6,875 bases of DNA from Asaia bogorensis (GCA_945871455.1 CAMBXJ010000233.1:1-6875), one strand, 5' to 3'. Shown: positions 1-5,871, numbered from the stretch's first letter. Program-made: numbers and translations. Notes: generated by a model from the sequence alone, not told the origin.

Positions 1-20
1 CGGACGCATCATCGTCCGTG
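1..20. other. Hairpin at the left window edge
   Basis: A perfect 6-bp inverted repeat, CGGACG (1-6) and CGTCCG (13-18), encloses the 6-base loop CATCAT. It could be the 3' end or terminator of a gene lying to the left, but no T-run follows and the upstream gene is outside the window. One reading frame entering from the left stops at TAG (21-23), which is too short to interpret. The rest of 19-57 shows nothing recognisable. Confidence 0.25.
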
Positions 21-57
21 TAGGGCGGTATCCTAAAACCCACCAATGGTCCGGGTT

Positions 58-125
58 CCAAGGCCCGTCGGCCTTGGCGGGGTCCAGGGGCAGCGCCCCT
101 GGCGGGGTCTCGGGGCGGAGCCCCG
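58..125. repeat. Three tandem hairpins in the leader of the aminotransferase gene
   Basis: Three perfect stem-loops follow each other. The first is CCAAGGCC (58-65) with GGCCTTGG (70-77) and a 4-base loop. The second is CCAGGGGC (84-91) with GCCCCTGG (95-102) and loop AGC. The third is CGGGGC (111-116) with GCCCCG (120-125) and loop GGA. They lie 79 bases before the aminotransferase start. GC-rich palindromic segments of this kind resemble dispersed intergenic repeats that I recall from Acetobacteraceae genomes, but that family link is unverified. The segment could terminate transcription from the left, stabilise an mRNA end, or be a REP-like element. No T-run follows any stem, so a classical intrinsic terminator is not supported. 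Confidence 0.55.
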
Positions 126-203
126 CCCCTGACTGTCCCCCGGGCTGGCGAACCGACCAGAACTTGCTAACCTCCGCCCCAACCAGCGAGAGGGAACCAT
201 CCA

Positions 204-1433
204 ATGGCCGCCACCATGATCGACTACGGCAAGCTCTACAGCGACGGCCTGCCCGACCCCGCGCCGCGCTGGGCCCCGTTCCCGAAATACTACTTCGTCG
301 GTGGCAACAACGACCCGGAGCAGATCCCCATCGAAGGCCTGGTCGACGCCGCCGCCTCGGTGCTGCGGCGCGAAGGCTCCAAACTCGCCATTTACAACCT
401 CGGCATGGGACCGCAGGGCTATCCCGGTTTGCGCCAGTTCGTGGCGGACCGCTGCAAGCGCGTGCGCGGCATGGACATCCCCGCCGACGACGTGATGATC
501 GTTACCGGCTCCGGTCAGGGCCTGGACATGATCAGCAAGCTGCTGACCAACCCGGGCGACACCGTCCTGTGCGAGGAATTCTGCTACCAGGGCGCCATGA
601 ACCGCTTCCGCAAGCTGGGTGCCAAACTGGAAGGCATAAAGCTGGACGCTGACGGAATCGTGATCGAAGCGCTGGCCCAGCAGCTCGCCGACCTGAAAGC
701 CAAGGGAATCACGCCCAAATTCATCTACACCATCCCGACCATCCAGAACCCCACCGCGTCCATCCTGCCGCTGGATCGCCGCCTGGCCCTGATCAGGCTG
801 GCCCGCGAATACAATGTCTGCATCTTCGAGGACGAGTGCTACGCCGATCTGCTGTGGGAGGGCGTCGAAGCCCCACCGTCGCTCTACGCGCTGGATCCCG
901 GCTGCGTCATCCATCTCGGGTCGTTCTCCAAGTCCCTCGCCCCGGCGTTGCGGCTTGGCTATGTCGTCGCGGAATGGGACATCATGCGCCGCCTCCTGCC
1001 GCTGAAGGGCGACAGCGGCACCGGCGCGCTGGATCAGATGATCGTCGCCGAGTATTTCTCAAAGAACTTCGACACCCACATGAACCACCTGAACGGCGTG
1101 CTGCACGACAAGCTGAAATGCATGGTCGAGGCCGTGGAACGCGAATTCGGCACCTCCGCCGAGTGCTGGGCACCCAAGGGCGGCATCTTCCTGTGGATCA
1201 AGCTGCCCGACAGTGTCGATGTCCGGAAATTGCTGAAGCCGGCGGCCGAGGCGGGGATCATCTTCAACGAAGGCCCCGCCTGGGCGGTCAGCGCGGACAA
1301 TTCCAGTTCCCATCTACGGCTTTGCTTCGCCATGCCCAGCAAGCAGGTGATCCAGGACGGCGTGAAGGCCTTCGCGCAGGTGTGCTATGAGCAGACAGGC
1401 ATCCCGGTTCGCAGCGACAACGTCCAACGTTAA
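204..1433 (+). CDS. PLP-dependent aminotransferase, class I/II (fold type I, LysN / 2-aminoadipate transaminase-like)
   Basis: A 409-residue cytosolic fold-type I PLP enzyme. It probably moves an amino group between an amino acid and a 2-oxo acid. Hallmarks are visible in order: a glycine-rich cofactor-phosphate segment around residues 101-106 (TGSGQG), Asn182 in QNPT, Asp210 and Tyr213 in the EDECY segment (pyridine nitrogen and O3' contacts), the Schiff-base Lys243 in SFSKS, Arg250 seven residues later, and Arg372 in HLRLCFA, the usual carboxylate-binding arginine. The length and the IYNLGMGPQGYPGLRQ segment fit the ARO8/MocR-type subgroup without an N-terminal winged-helix domain, so it is an enzyme and not a MocR regulator. 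The ATG at 204 has AGGGA (191-195) eight bases upstream. A second in-frame ATG at 216 is spaced less well. The dioxygenase gene starts 24 bases after the stop, so the two form an operon. The substrate is unknown; aminoadipate, aromatic or branched-chain amino acids are all possible. Confidence 0.9.
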   Translation: MAATMIDYGKLYSDGLPDPAPRWAPFPKYYFVGGNNDPEQIPIEGLVDAAASVLRREGSKLAIYNLGMGPQGYPGLRQFVADRCKRVRGMDIPADDVMIVTGSGQGLDMISKLLTNPGDTVLCEEFCYQGAMNRFRKLGAKLEGIKLDADGIVIEALAQQLADLKAKGITPKFIYTIPTIQNPTASILPLDRRLALIRLAREYNVCIFEDECYADLLWEGVEAPPSLYALDPGCVIHLGSFSKSLAPALRLGYVVAEWDIMRRLLPLKGDSGTGALDQMIVAEYFSKNFDTHMNHLNGVLHDKLKCMVEAVEREFGTSAECWAPKGGIFLWIKLPDSVDVRKLLKPAAEAGIIFNEGPAWAVSADNSSSHLRLCFAMPSKQVIQDGVKAFAQVCYEQTGIPVRSDNVQR

Positions 1434-1457
1434 CCCCATTCGCCCGGAGGGATCCCC

Positions 1458-2339
1458 ATGAGCGCATTGCGAGGCAACGGCGGCCCCCGCTACCGCCACA
1501 AGATCGATGAGCAGCGCCCCTACGACACCATCACCGTCGACAAGCTAACCCCCATCATCGGCGCCGAAATCGCCGGCGTTGATCTCTCCCGTCCGCTCGG
1601 CAACCACCAGATGGAGGAGGTTCACCGCGCTCTGGCCGAGAATCTGGTGATCTTCTTTCGCGATCAGGACATGACGCCCGAACAGCATCTGAGCTTCGGC
1701 CGCAACTTCGGGGAACTGCATGTGCATCCGGCGGCGCCGCATGCCCCCGGCCATCCGGAACTGATGGTGATCCACGCCGACAAGGACAGCCCGCGCGCCA
1801 ACGGCGAAGGCTGGCACACCGACGTGTCCTGCGATGTCGAACCGCCGATGGGAAGCATTCTTTACGTCAAGACATGCCCACCGAAGGGTGGGGATACGTT
1901 GTTCGCCAGCATGTATGCGGCCTATGAGGCGGTTTCAGACCGCATGAAGGCGTATCTGGACGGGCTGACCGCGGTGCATGACGGGGAAGACGTCTACCGC
2001 GGCACCTACAGCAACTACGGCGTGGACGATAAGCCGGTCTATCCGCGAGCGGAACATCCGATCGTCCGGATCCATCCCGTGACCGGCAAGAAGGCGCTCT
2101 ACGTCAATCGCGGCTTTACCAAACGCATCGTCGGACTGCCGCGCGACGAAAGCGGGGCCATTCTCAACTACCTTTACGACCTCGCCGAGGACCCGCTGTT
2201 CCAGTGCCGCTTCCGATGGAGAGAGAACTCGGTGGCGTTCTGGGACAATCGCTGCGTCCAGCACCGCGCGATGTGGGACTACTGGCCGCACACTCGGTCG
2301 GGCTTCCGCGTGACCGTCGCCGGTGATCGGCCGGTATAG
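1458..2339 (+). CDS. TauD/TfdA-family Fe(II)/2-oxoglutarate-dependent dioxygenase
   Basis: A 293-residue non-haem iron oxygenase of the taurine/2,4-D dioxygenase family. It couples decarboxylation of 2-oxoglutarate to hydroxylation of an organic substrate, which often then breaks down (taurine gives sulfite and aminoacetaldehyde). The 2-His-1-carboxylate facial triad is complete: His120 and Asp122 in WHTD, and His269 in VQHRA. Arg280 and Arg284 sit 11 and 15 residues after the distal His, the spacing of the 2-oxoglutarate and substrate-binding arginines in TauD. The typical N-terminal segment (IGAEIAGVDLSRPL, about 34-47) is preceded by some 25 extra residues. The start at 1458 is supported by GGAGG (1446-1450), seven bases upstream. 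It follows the aminotransferase after 24 bases and should be co-transcribed with it. The family label is secure, but taurine specificity is not: no tauABC transporter is visible, and family members also act on alkyl sulfates, aryloxyacids and other acids. It is therefore not named tauD. Confidence 0.9.
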   Translation: MSALRGNGGPRYRHKIDEQRPYDTITVDKLTPIIGAEIAGVDLSRPLGNHQMEEVHRALAENLVIFFRDQDMTPEQHLSFGRNFGELHVHPAAPHAPGHPELMVIHADKDSPRANGEGWHTDVSCDVEPPMGSILYVKTCPPKGGDTLFASMYAAYEAVSDRMKAYLDGLTAVHDGEDVYRGTYSNYGVDDKPVYPRAEHPIVRIHPVTGKKALYVNRGFTKRIVGLPRDESGAILNYLYDLAEDPLFQCRFRWRENSVAFWDNRCVQHRAMWDYWPHTRSGFRVTVAGDRPV

Positions 2340-2350
2340 ACACCTTAAGT

Positions 2351-2380
2351 CCCGCCTCGGTCCGGTCAGGATCGGGCGGG
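2351..2380 (+). other. Possible hairpin between the dioxygenase and rhodanese genes
   Basis: CCCGCC (2351-2356) can pair with GGCGGG (2375-2380), and a short inner TCC/GGA stem (2361-2363 with 2369-2371) closes a 5-base loop. There is no T-run, so this may be a weak attenuator or mRNA-processing structure between the two genes, or chance in GC-rich DNA. Confidence 0.2.
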
Positions 2381-2408
2381 CGACACGGCTTCGCGCCAGG
2401 AGACCCGC

Positions 2409-2810
2409 ATGAAGATCAAGAAGAGCCTCAAGCAACTCCTCGACGAGGCCAATGCCGAAATCGAGACGCTGTCGGTGGAAGCGGCCATCGCCCTGCACGG
2501 CAAGGACGACGTGCTGTTCGTCGATCTGCGCGATCCTCGGGAACTGGACCGAGAGGGCCGGATGCCCGGCGCGTTCTCCTGCACCCGAGGGATGCTGGAA
2601 ATGTGGATCGACCCGGACAGCCCGTATCACAAGCCGGTCTTCGCCGAATCAAAGCGTTTCGTGTTCTTTTGCGCGGGCGGGTGGCGGTCGGCCTTGGCGG
2701 CCAAGACCGCACAGGACATGGGGGTCGAAAATGTCGCCCATGTTGAAGGCGGCTTCGGTGCCTGGAAAAAGGCCAATGGTCCGATGGAAGCCCCCAAACC
2801 GCGGAGTTGA
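2409..2810 (+). CDS. Single-domain rhodanese-like sulfurtransferase
   Basis: A 133-residue cytosolic protein with one rhodanese domain. Rhodaneses carry sulfane sulfur as a persulfide on a catalytic cysteine and pass it to cyanide, thiols or sulfite. The catalytic Cys88 lies in the loop CAGGWRSA, matching the C-x-x-G-x-R-S active-site pattern. The CH2A-like segment FVDLRDPREL is at about 38-47 and the C-terminal motif HVEGGFGAWK at about 111-120. A helical, charged N-terminus (about 1-30) precedes the domain. A second cysteine, Cys58, lies in the GAFSCTRGM segment; I believe this is usual in the subfamily. The ATG at 2409 has AGGAGA (2398-2403) five bases upstream. The gene follows the dioxygenase by 69 bases on the same strand and is probably read with it. 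That would make sense if the dioxygenase releases sulfite or another sulfur product, but this is inference from context. Confidence 0.88.
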   Translation: MKIKKSLKQLLDEANAEIETLSVEAAIALHGKDDVLFVDLRDPRELDREGRMPGAFSCTRGMLEMWIDPDSPYHKPVFAESKRFVFFCAGGWRSALAAKTAQDMGVENVAHVEGGFGAWKKANGPMEAPKPRS

Positions 2811-2812
2811 TG

Positions 2813-2852
2813 GGCGAGCGGGAAATGGGCCGCGACCGACGGTCGTCTCGCC
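2813..2852 (+). terminator. Candidate Rho-independent-like structure after the rhodanese gene
   Basis: Just past the rhodanese stop, GGCGAG (2813-2818) can pair with CTCGCC (2847-2852). This encloses a second perfect stem, CGACC (2833-2837) with GGTCG (2841-2845), on a 3-base loop. No T-run follows, so it may act with Rho or as a 3'-end stabiliser. Confidence 0.3.
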
Positions 2853-2891
2853 ATCGCTGATCCCTGGTCGTTAAATTTCCGGCGCTCTCCG

Positions 2892-2918
2892 ATGCCCCGA
2901 TTTTGCATGGCGGGGCGT
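2892..2918. terminator. Candidate bidirectional terminator hairpin in the convergent gap
   Basis: ATGCCCCG (2892-2899) pairs with CGGGGCGT (2911-2918), with one T-G wobble, around an 11-base loop containing ATTTTGCAT. It lies between the converging rhodanese (+) and Uma2 (-) genes, where a shared terminator is expected. There is no adjacent T-run on either strand, so the role is inferred from position and structure. The rest of the 220-base gap (2811-3030) holds no credible gene. Confidence 0.3.
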
Positions 2919-3001
2919 CCGCGGGATGCGGCTCGTGATGCGGAAGCGATGACATGGCAAAGCACCTTGACCGGTCCCGAAATCAGTTCGCACCGGCAGG
3001 T

Positions 3002-3031
3002 ATTGGGCTATCGCGCCTGGACAAACCCAAT
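3002..3031 (-). other. Inverted repeat at the end of the Uma2-family gene
   Basis: ATTGGG (3002-3007) and CCCAAT (3026-3031) form a perfect 6-bp inverted repeat with an 18-base loop. It touches the TGA stop codon of the minus-strand gene (3033-3031). It could mark the transcript end, but the loop is long and no T-run follows. Confidence 0.2.
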
Positions 3032-3603
3032 CACGCGAAGATGCGGTGCAAGTCCACCACGATCTCCGGCGCCAAAGCGAGCGTCACGGTATCGTCCGGA
3101 CCATGCGTCTCGACTGTCGCATATTCATTCCCCGAGGGTGTCCGGTGGACGTCCACCACCCGCCGGCTCAGATCGACGATCCACACTTCGCCGATCCCGG
3201 CGCGGGCATAGAGCGGCAGCTTCACGGCGCGGTCGTACCGGAGCGAGCTGTCCGCCACCTCGACCAACAACAGGACATCGGCGGGTCCAGGAGGCGCGCC
3301 GGTCCGGTAGTTGTCGGCACGCGGTCGGAAGAGCGTGACATCTGGCTGGGGCTCGCTGAACCGGTCCAGCCGAGCGGGATTCTGGACCGAGACGATCGCC
3401 CGATCCCTACAGGCCATGACCAGCACATGGGTCAGGCCGTTCACGGTCGCGGCGTGGTCCTGCCCGATCGGTGCCATGTCGATCAGCTCCCCGTCGATCA
3501 GTTCCACGCGGTCGTCTTCCCCCAGGATCCCGGCCTCGGCCATCCGGTGATAGTCGTCCACATTCAGTCTGTGCCGCGTCAGCACGAGATCGGCGTCGTC
3601 CAT
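3031..3603 (-). CDS. Uma2-family (DUF820) PD-(D/E)XK nuclease-fold protein
   Basis: A 190-residue protein of the Uma2/DUF820 family, which has a restriction-endonuclease-like fold. The biological role of most members is unknown, though they are predicted nucleases. Family signatures are in order: RVELIDGELIDMAPIG at about 32-47 (with Glu39), PDVTLFR with Asp88, LLLVEVADSS with Glu115, Lys128 in RAVKLPLYA, then GEVWIVDL at 138-145 and VVDVHR. Asp88 and Glu115 are the likely metal ligands, and the active-site set looks intact. I chose the ATG at 3603, preceded by GGGA nine bases upstream. An in-frame GTG at 3618 would add five residues but has no Shine-Dalgarno. No toxin-antitoxin partner or transposase is adjacent. 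The gene is downstream of the DUF2939 gene on the same strand, but a 288-base structured gap argues for separate transcription. Confidence 0.85.
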   Translation of the reverse strand: MDDADLVLTRHRLNVDDYHRMAEAGILGEDDRVELIDGELIDMAPIGQDHAATVNGLTHVLVMACRDRAIVSVQNPARLDRFSEPQPDVTLFRPRADNYRTGAPPGPADVLLLVEVADSSLRYDRAVKLPLYARAGIGEVWIVDLSRRVVDVHRTPSGNEYATVETHGPDDTVTLALAPEIVVDLHRIFA

Positions 3604-3642
3604 GGCGCACTGTCCCACAACGGAGGAAATCCGAGCCTAGCA

Positions 3643-3661
3643 GGCCGGGCACTGTCCGGCC
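3643..3661. promoter_or_regulatory. Inverted repeat 40 bases upstream of the Uma2-family start
   Basis: GGCCGG (3643-3648) and CCGGCC (3656-3661) form a perfect 6-bp inverted repeat with a 7-base spacer. The right part overlaps GCACTGTCC (3649-3657), which recurs exactly at 3607-3615, 42 bases closer to the gene. A protein-binding site or an mRNA leader hairpin is possible. No confident -10/-35 pair was seen. Confidence 0.25.
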
Positions 3662-3666
3662 ATCGA

Positions 3667-3841
3667 ATGGTGGGGGCGCCTGGCCATTGCCAAACCATCC
3701 AGCGGCCTGCGGAAGCACTTCGTGCGTCCGCTTCAGGCAGACCGACGCGACCCGCCCAGCGGGCCATAGCGACAAGCGGACCGCCCGGAGCCCGAAGACC
3801 GCCTTCCCCGGCAAGCTGGGAAGTCCCTTGCGTCATCAGGG
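3667..3841. repeat. Structured intergenic segment with several inverted repeats
   Basis: The gap between the DUF2939 and Uma2-family genes holds a chain of perfect stems. ATGGT/ACCAT (3667-3671 with 3694-3698) encloses TGGC/GCCA (3681-3684 with 3689-3692). GCAC/GTGC (3715-3718 with 3722-3725) follows. The 8-bp stem GTCCGCTT/AAGCGGAC (3726-3733 with 3774-3781) encloses CCCGC/GCGGG (3751-3755 with 3759-3763). CTTCCC/GGGAAG (3803-3808 with 3818-3823) and CCCT/AGGG (3825-3828 with 3838-3841) complete it. Open frames across it have no recognisable domain. It may be a dispersed repeat, an unrecognised structured RNA, or the 3' region of the DUF2939 transcript. Confidence 0.4.
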
Positions 3842-3891
3842 CACCAAAAGCCACCGCATCCACCGAACCTCAGACAGCACCCACCAATCCG

Positions 3892-4539
3892 CTACTCCCG
3901 AGCCTCTCCCAAGGAGAAGGCCCAAGGCGCAACCGGTCGCGGCCCGACATACGCAACGGACACCGCATCCCGCGGTGCAACGGTCTGCTGAACCTCCACC
4001 TCGGGCCCGGCATTCGCCTGACGCAGCAGCGCCACCGGCAGCCAGACGCGGGTCACCCGCCACGACATATCGCGCAATTCCAACCGAACCAGGACATCGT
4101 CATCGTGGTCAGGCACACGCAGACCGACCGAAAACGCCGTCGGCGCATCGAAGAACGCCCAGGTCAACCGGACGTCAGACCCGGCGATCACGGGCTGAGA
4201 CACCAGCGGACCAAGCGCCGCCGTCAAAGCCTCCGGGGTCACCCGCCGATCCACGACGTTGCTGGCAATGCCACGCACGAACGACTGGCCGAAGGCCGGG
4301 AGTGCGGCCGACGCAAGGGCAGGCCCGTTTGCCGAAGCCACCGGGGGATCGAACAGAAAATCGCAGATGTCTTCCTTGATCCCGTCGCGCACCTTCGGCC
4401 AATGCACCAGCGACCGCAAAGTCGCGGCATCGTTCTGCAACACCGCTTCCCGCAGTCGGTAGAGTGTCACGTAGGGATAGGCGGCATATCCCACCAGGAC
4501 CGCCAGAAACACCAACAATAAAGGCCGTATCGCACGCAT
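3892..4539 (-). CDS. DUF2939 domain-containing membrane-anchored protein
   Basis: A 215-residue protein of unknown function. The N-terminus has two arginines and then a hydrophobic stretch (about residues 6-20, PLLLVFLAVLVGYAA). This is either an uncleaved membrane anchor or a signal peptide, so the rest probably faces the periplasm. The segment right after it, YPYVTLYRLREAVLQND followed by LVHWPKVRDGIKEDI, is the recognisable DUF2939 signature, in which a short helical region precedes a compact domain. No catalytic motif is visible. The ATG at 4539 is chosen because AAGGAG (4553-4548 on the minus strand) lies eight bases upstream. A TTG further out (4569) would put ten residues before the anchor and has weaker support. 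It follows dpaL on the same strand but is separated from it by a strong terminator, so it likely has its own promoter or relies on read-through. No functional link to its neighbours is evident. Confidence 0.75.
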   Translation of the reverse strand: MRAIRPLLLVFLAVLVGYAAYPYVTLYRLREAVLQNDAATLRSLVHWPKVRDGIKEDICDFLFDPPVASANGPALASAALPAFGQSFVRGIASNVVDRRVTPEALTAALGPLVSQPVIAGSDVRLTWAFFDAPTAFSVGLRVPDHDDDVLVRLELRDMSWRVTRVWLPVALLRQANAGPEVEVQQTVAPRDAVSVAYVGPRPVAPWAFSLGEARE

Positions 4540-4547
4540 TCTGCCCG

Positions 4548-4553
4548 CTCCTT
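4548..4553 (-). promoter_or_regulatory. Ribosome binding site for the DUF2939 gene
   Basis: AAGGAG on the minus strand ends eight bases before the ATG at 4539. It decides that start over the upstream TTG at 4569. Confidence 0.7.
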
Positions 4554-4583
4554 GACCGCTCGGACGCAAGGCATGACGCGCGG

Positions 4584-4609
4584 AAAAAGTGGCTTTTCAC
4601 CGGCCACTT
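4584..4609 (-). terminator. Intrinsic terminator of dpaL
   Basis: Read on the minus strand, AAGTGGC (4609-4603) pairs perfectly with GCCACTT (4593-4587) around a 9-base loop. A run of five T (4588-4584) follows, two of which belong to the stem. It starts 24 bases after the dpaL stop. This is the clearest Rho-independent terminator in the window and separates dpaL from the DUF2939 gene. Confidence 0.75.
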
Positions 4610-4633
4610 CATGCGCTTTCGCCATGATTGTCC

Positions 4634-5809
4634 TTATATGGTGCGATCTTGGCCGGAACCGACTAATATTTGGTAAAGCGCGGGGTCCGTCGCCCCTTCG
4701 GTGCTGAACAACAGCACGCGGCTCGTCTCGGAAAGCGCCAATGACGCCCGAGCCGCCTGGTCTCCCAGCGCCAATAGACACCCCGCCAGCCCCGCGACAC
4801 CGGACTCGCCTGAAACGATCCCCATCCCCGCCAACAGCCGCATGCAGGCCACCGCGGCCTCGTCCGGCACCGCCATGAACGCCGCGGCCGCCCGATCGAG
4901 TTCCTGCCATGCCAGCAGGCTCGGCTCCCCACAGGCCAGGCCCGCCATCAACGTGTCCAGATCGCCGGGGATGGTCGTCGGTTCCCCCAGTTCCGCGCTC
5001 GCCAGCAGGCAGGCCGCCCGATCGGGTTCCACGACGATCAGGCGCGGCATGGGCGAGAACCGTGCCCGTATCTGCGCCGACACCGCGGCCGCGACGCCGC
5101 CGACCCCGCCCTGGATGAACACATGCGACGGAGGATCACCCTCCCACTGGTCGGCGGCCTCGTCCGGCATCAGGCGATAGCCCTGCATGATGTCCCGAGG
5201 CACTTCGGTGTATCCGGCCCAGGCGGTATCGGACACCACGAACCAGCCTTCCGCCTCGGCCACCCTGGCGGCCTCTCGCACCGCGTCGTCATAGGTTCCC
5301 GGCACGCGACGCACCTCCGCGCCATAGCCGGCAATCGCGTCGATGCGTCCCTGACTGACGGTTTCATGCACGAAAATCACACAGCGGCAGCCAAATCGCC
5401 CGGCGCCCCACGCCACCGCCCGTCCGTGGTTGCCGTCGGTCGCGCAGGTGACGGTGATGGCCCCGGTCGCCGTGGCTAATCGGCCCGCGGCCAGATCCGC
5501 CGACGTTGCCGCCCGCGCGATGCCCAGACGAGCCAATTCGTTCGCCAGGACGTTGAAGACGGCATAGGCTCCACCCAGTGCCTTGAAACTGCCCAGGCCG
5601 AACCGCCCGGACTCGTCTTTCAGCCGCAACGCCGCGACCCCGGTGTCACGCGCCAGTTCGGTCAGATCCAACAGCGGGGTCGGCTGGTAGCCGCCCCACC
5701 CGGTGATTTCCGCCCTGGCGCGCCGGAAGCCGGCATTGGGCAGCACGACCACGCCAGGCGTACCCAGGCGCGGATTGAGGAACAGGCTGAACGGATAGCG
5801 TGCAAGCAT
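4634..5809 (-). CDS. dpaL: Diaminopropionate ammonia-lyase
   Basis: A cytosolic PLP enzyme of fold type II that splits 2,3-diaminopropionate into pyruvate and two ammonia. The E. coli homologue YgeX/DpaL is 398 residues; this one is 391 from the chosen ATG. Signatures, numbered from that ATG: KDESGRFGLGSFKALGGAY, with the Schiff-base Lys at 76 (Lys77 in E. coli); ATDGNHGRAVAWGA, with Asp125 just before the GNHG loop, matching the E. coli catalytic Asp120 region; DTAWAGYTEVP and DIMQGY, nearly as in E. coli; the glycine-rich phosphate loop QGGVGGVAA; LACGEPS; SGESGVAGLAG; and STEGATDP. This set separates it from threonine deaminase and serine dehydratase. The ATG at 5809 fits the E. coli numbering but has no clear Shine-Dalgarno. 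A TTG at 5833 would add eight residues and is also unsupported. It is divergent from denD, and the intergenic inverted repeats suggest joint control. Confidence 0.92.
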   Translation of the reverse strand: MLARYPFSLFLNPRLGTPGVVVLPNAGFRRARAEITGWGGYQPTPLLDLTELARDTGVAALRLKDESGRFGLGSFKALGGAYAVFNVLANELARLGIARAATSADLAAGRLATATGAITVTCATDGNHGRAVAWGAGRFGCRCVIFVHETVSQGRIDAIAGYGAEVRRVPGTYDDAVREAARVAEAEGWFVVSDTAWAGYTEVPRDIMQGYRLMPDEAADQWEGDPPSHVFIQGGVGGVAAAVSAQIRARFSPMPRLIVVEPDRAACLLASAELGEPTTIPGDLDTLMAGLACGEPSLLAWQELDRAAAAFMAVPDEAAVACMRLLAGMGIVSGESGVAGLAGCLLALGDQAARASLALSETSRVLLFSTEGATDPALYQILVGSGQDRTI

Positions 5810-5871
5810 GAACGGACGGTGGACCGCATCCAAACGCGGTGCAATCGTGGTCCCGCAACAGGAGGCGATGG
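5810..5871. promoter_or_regulatory. Divergent dpaL/denD control region with nested inverted repeats
   Basis: Only 62 bases separate the two divergent starts, so both promoters must lie here or in the flanking coding ends. ACCGC (5823-5827) and GCGGT (5836-5840) form an inverted repeat with an 8-base spacer. GGACC (5821-5825) and GGTCC (5849-5853) form a second, overlapping one. These are plausible operator half-sites for a shared regulator. No convincing sigma-70 -35/-10 pair was recognised, and the arms are short enough for chance in GC-rich DNA. Confidence 0.4.
5860..5865 (+). promoter_or_regulatory. Ribosome binding site for denD
   Basis: A perfect AGGAGG ends six bases before the ATG at 5872. 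It fixes that start, rather than the in-frame GTG at 5839 that would add eleven residues before the nucleotide-binding motif. The ATG at 5868 is in another frame. Confidence 0.85.

Noticed and set aside
33..914. A 293-codon minus-strand open frame opposite the aminotransferase
   Set aside because: It is a shadow of the well-supported aminotransferase, runs through the leader hairpins and has no recognisable domain.
1935..2630. A 231-codon minus-strand open frame spanning the dioxygenase end and the rhodanese start
   Set aside because: It overlaps two well-supported genes on the other strand and has no family motif.
43..2783. An 11-base match CCAATGGTCCG at 43-53 and 2773-2783 as a possible duplication or attachment site
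   Set aside because: Several 11-base matches are expected by chance in a window of this size. One copy lies inside the rhodanese coding region and the matches do not extend.
2967..3006. TTGACC at 2967 as a -35 box of a promoter
   Set aside because: No -10-like sequence lies at 16-18 bases, and no + strand gene follows.
2892..3338. A 148-codon + strand open frame starting in the convergent gap
   Set aside because: It is Arg/Pro/Ser-rich, has no clear ribosome binding site and overlaps the Uma2-family gene antisense.
3579..3863. A possible small minus-strand gene (94 codons) in the DUF2939-Uma2 gap
   Set aside because: It overlaps the start of the Uma2-family gene, is Trp/Pro/Arg-rich with no domain, and the DNA is better explained by inverted repeats.
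3046..4521. A 491-codon open frame on the + strand running antisense over the Uma2-family gene, the gap and the DUF2939 gene
   Set aside because: The opposite strand encodes two recognisable families. This frame is rich in Arg, Pro, His and Gln with no domain, as expected for a GC-rich shadow frame.
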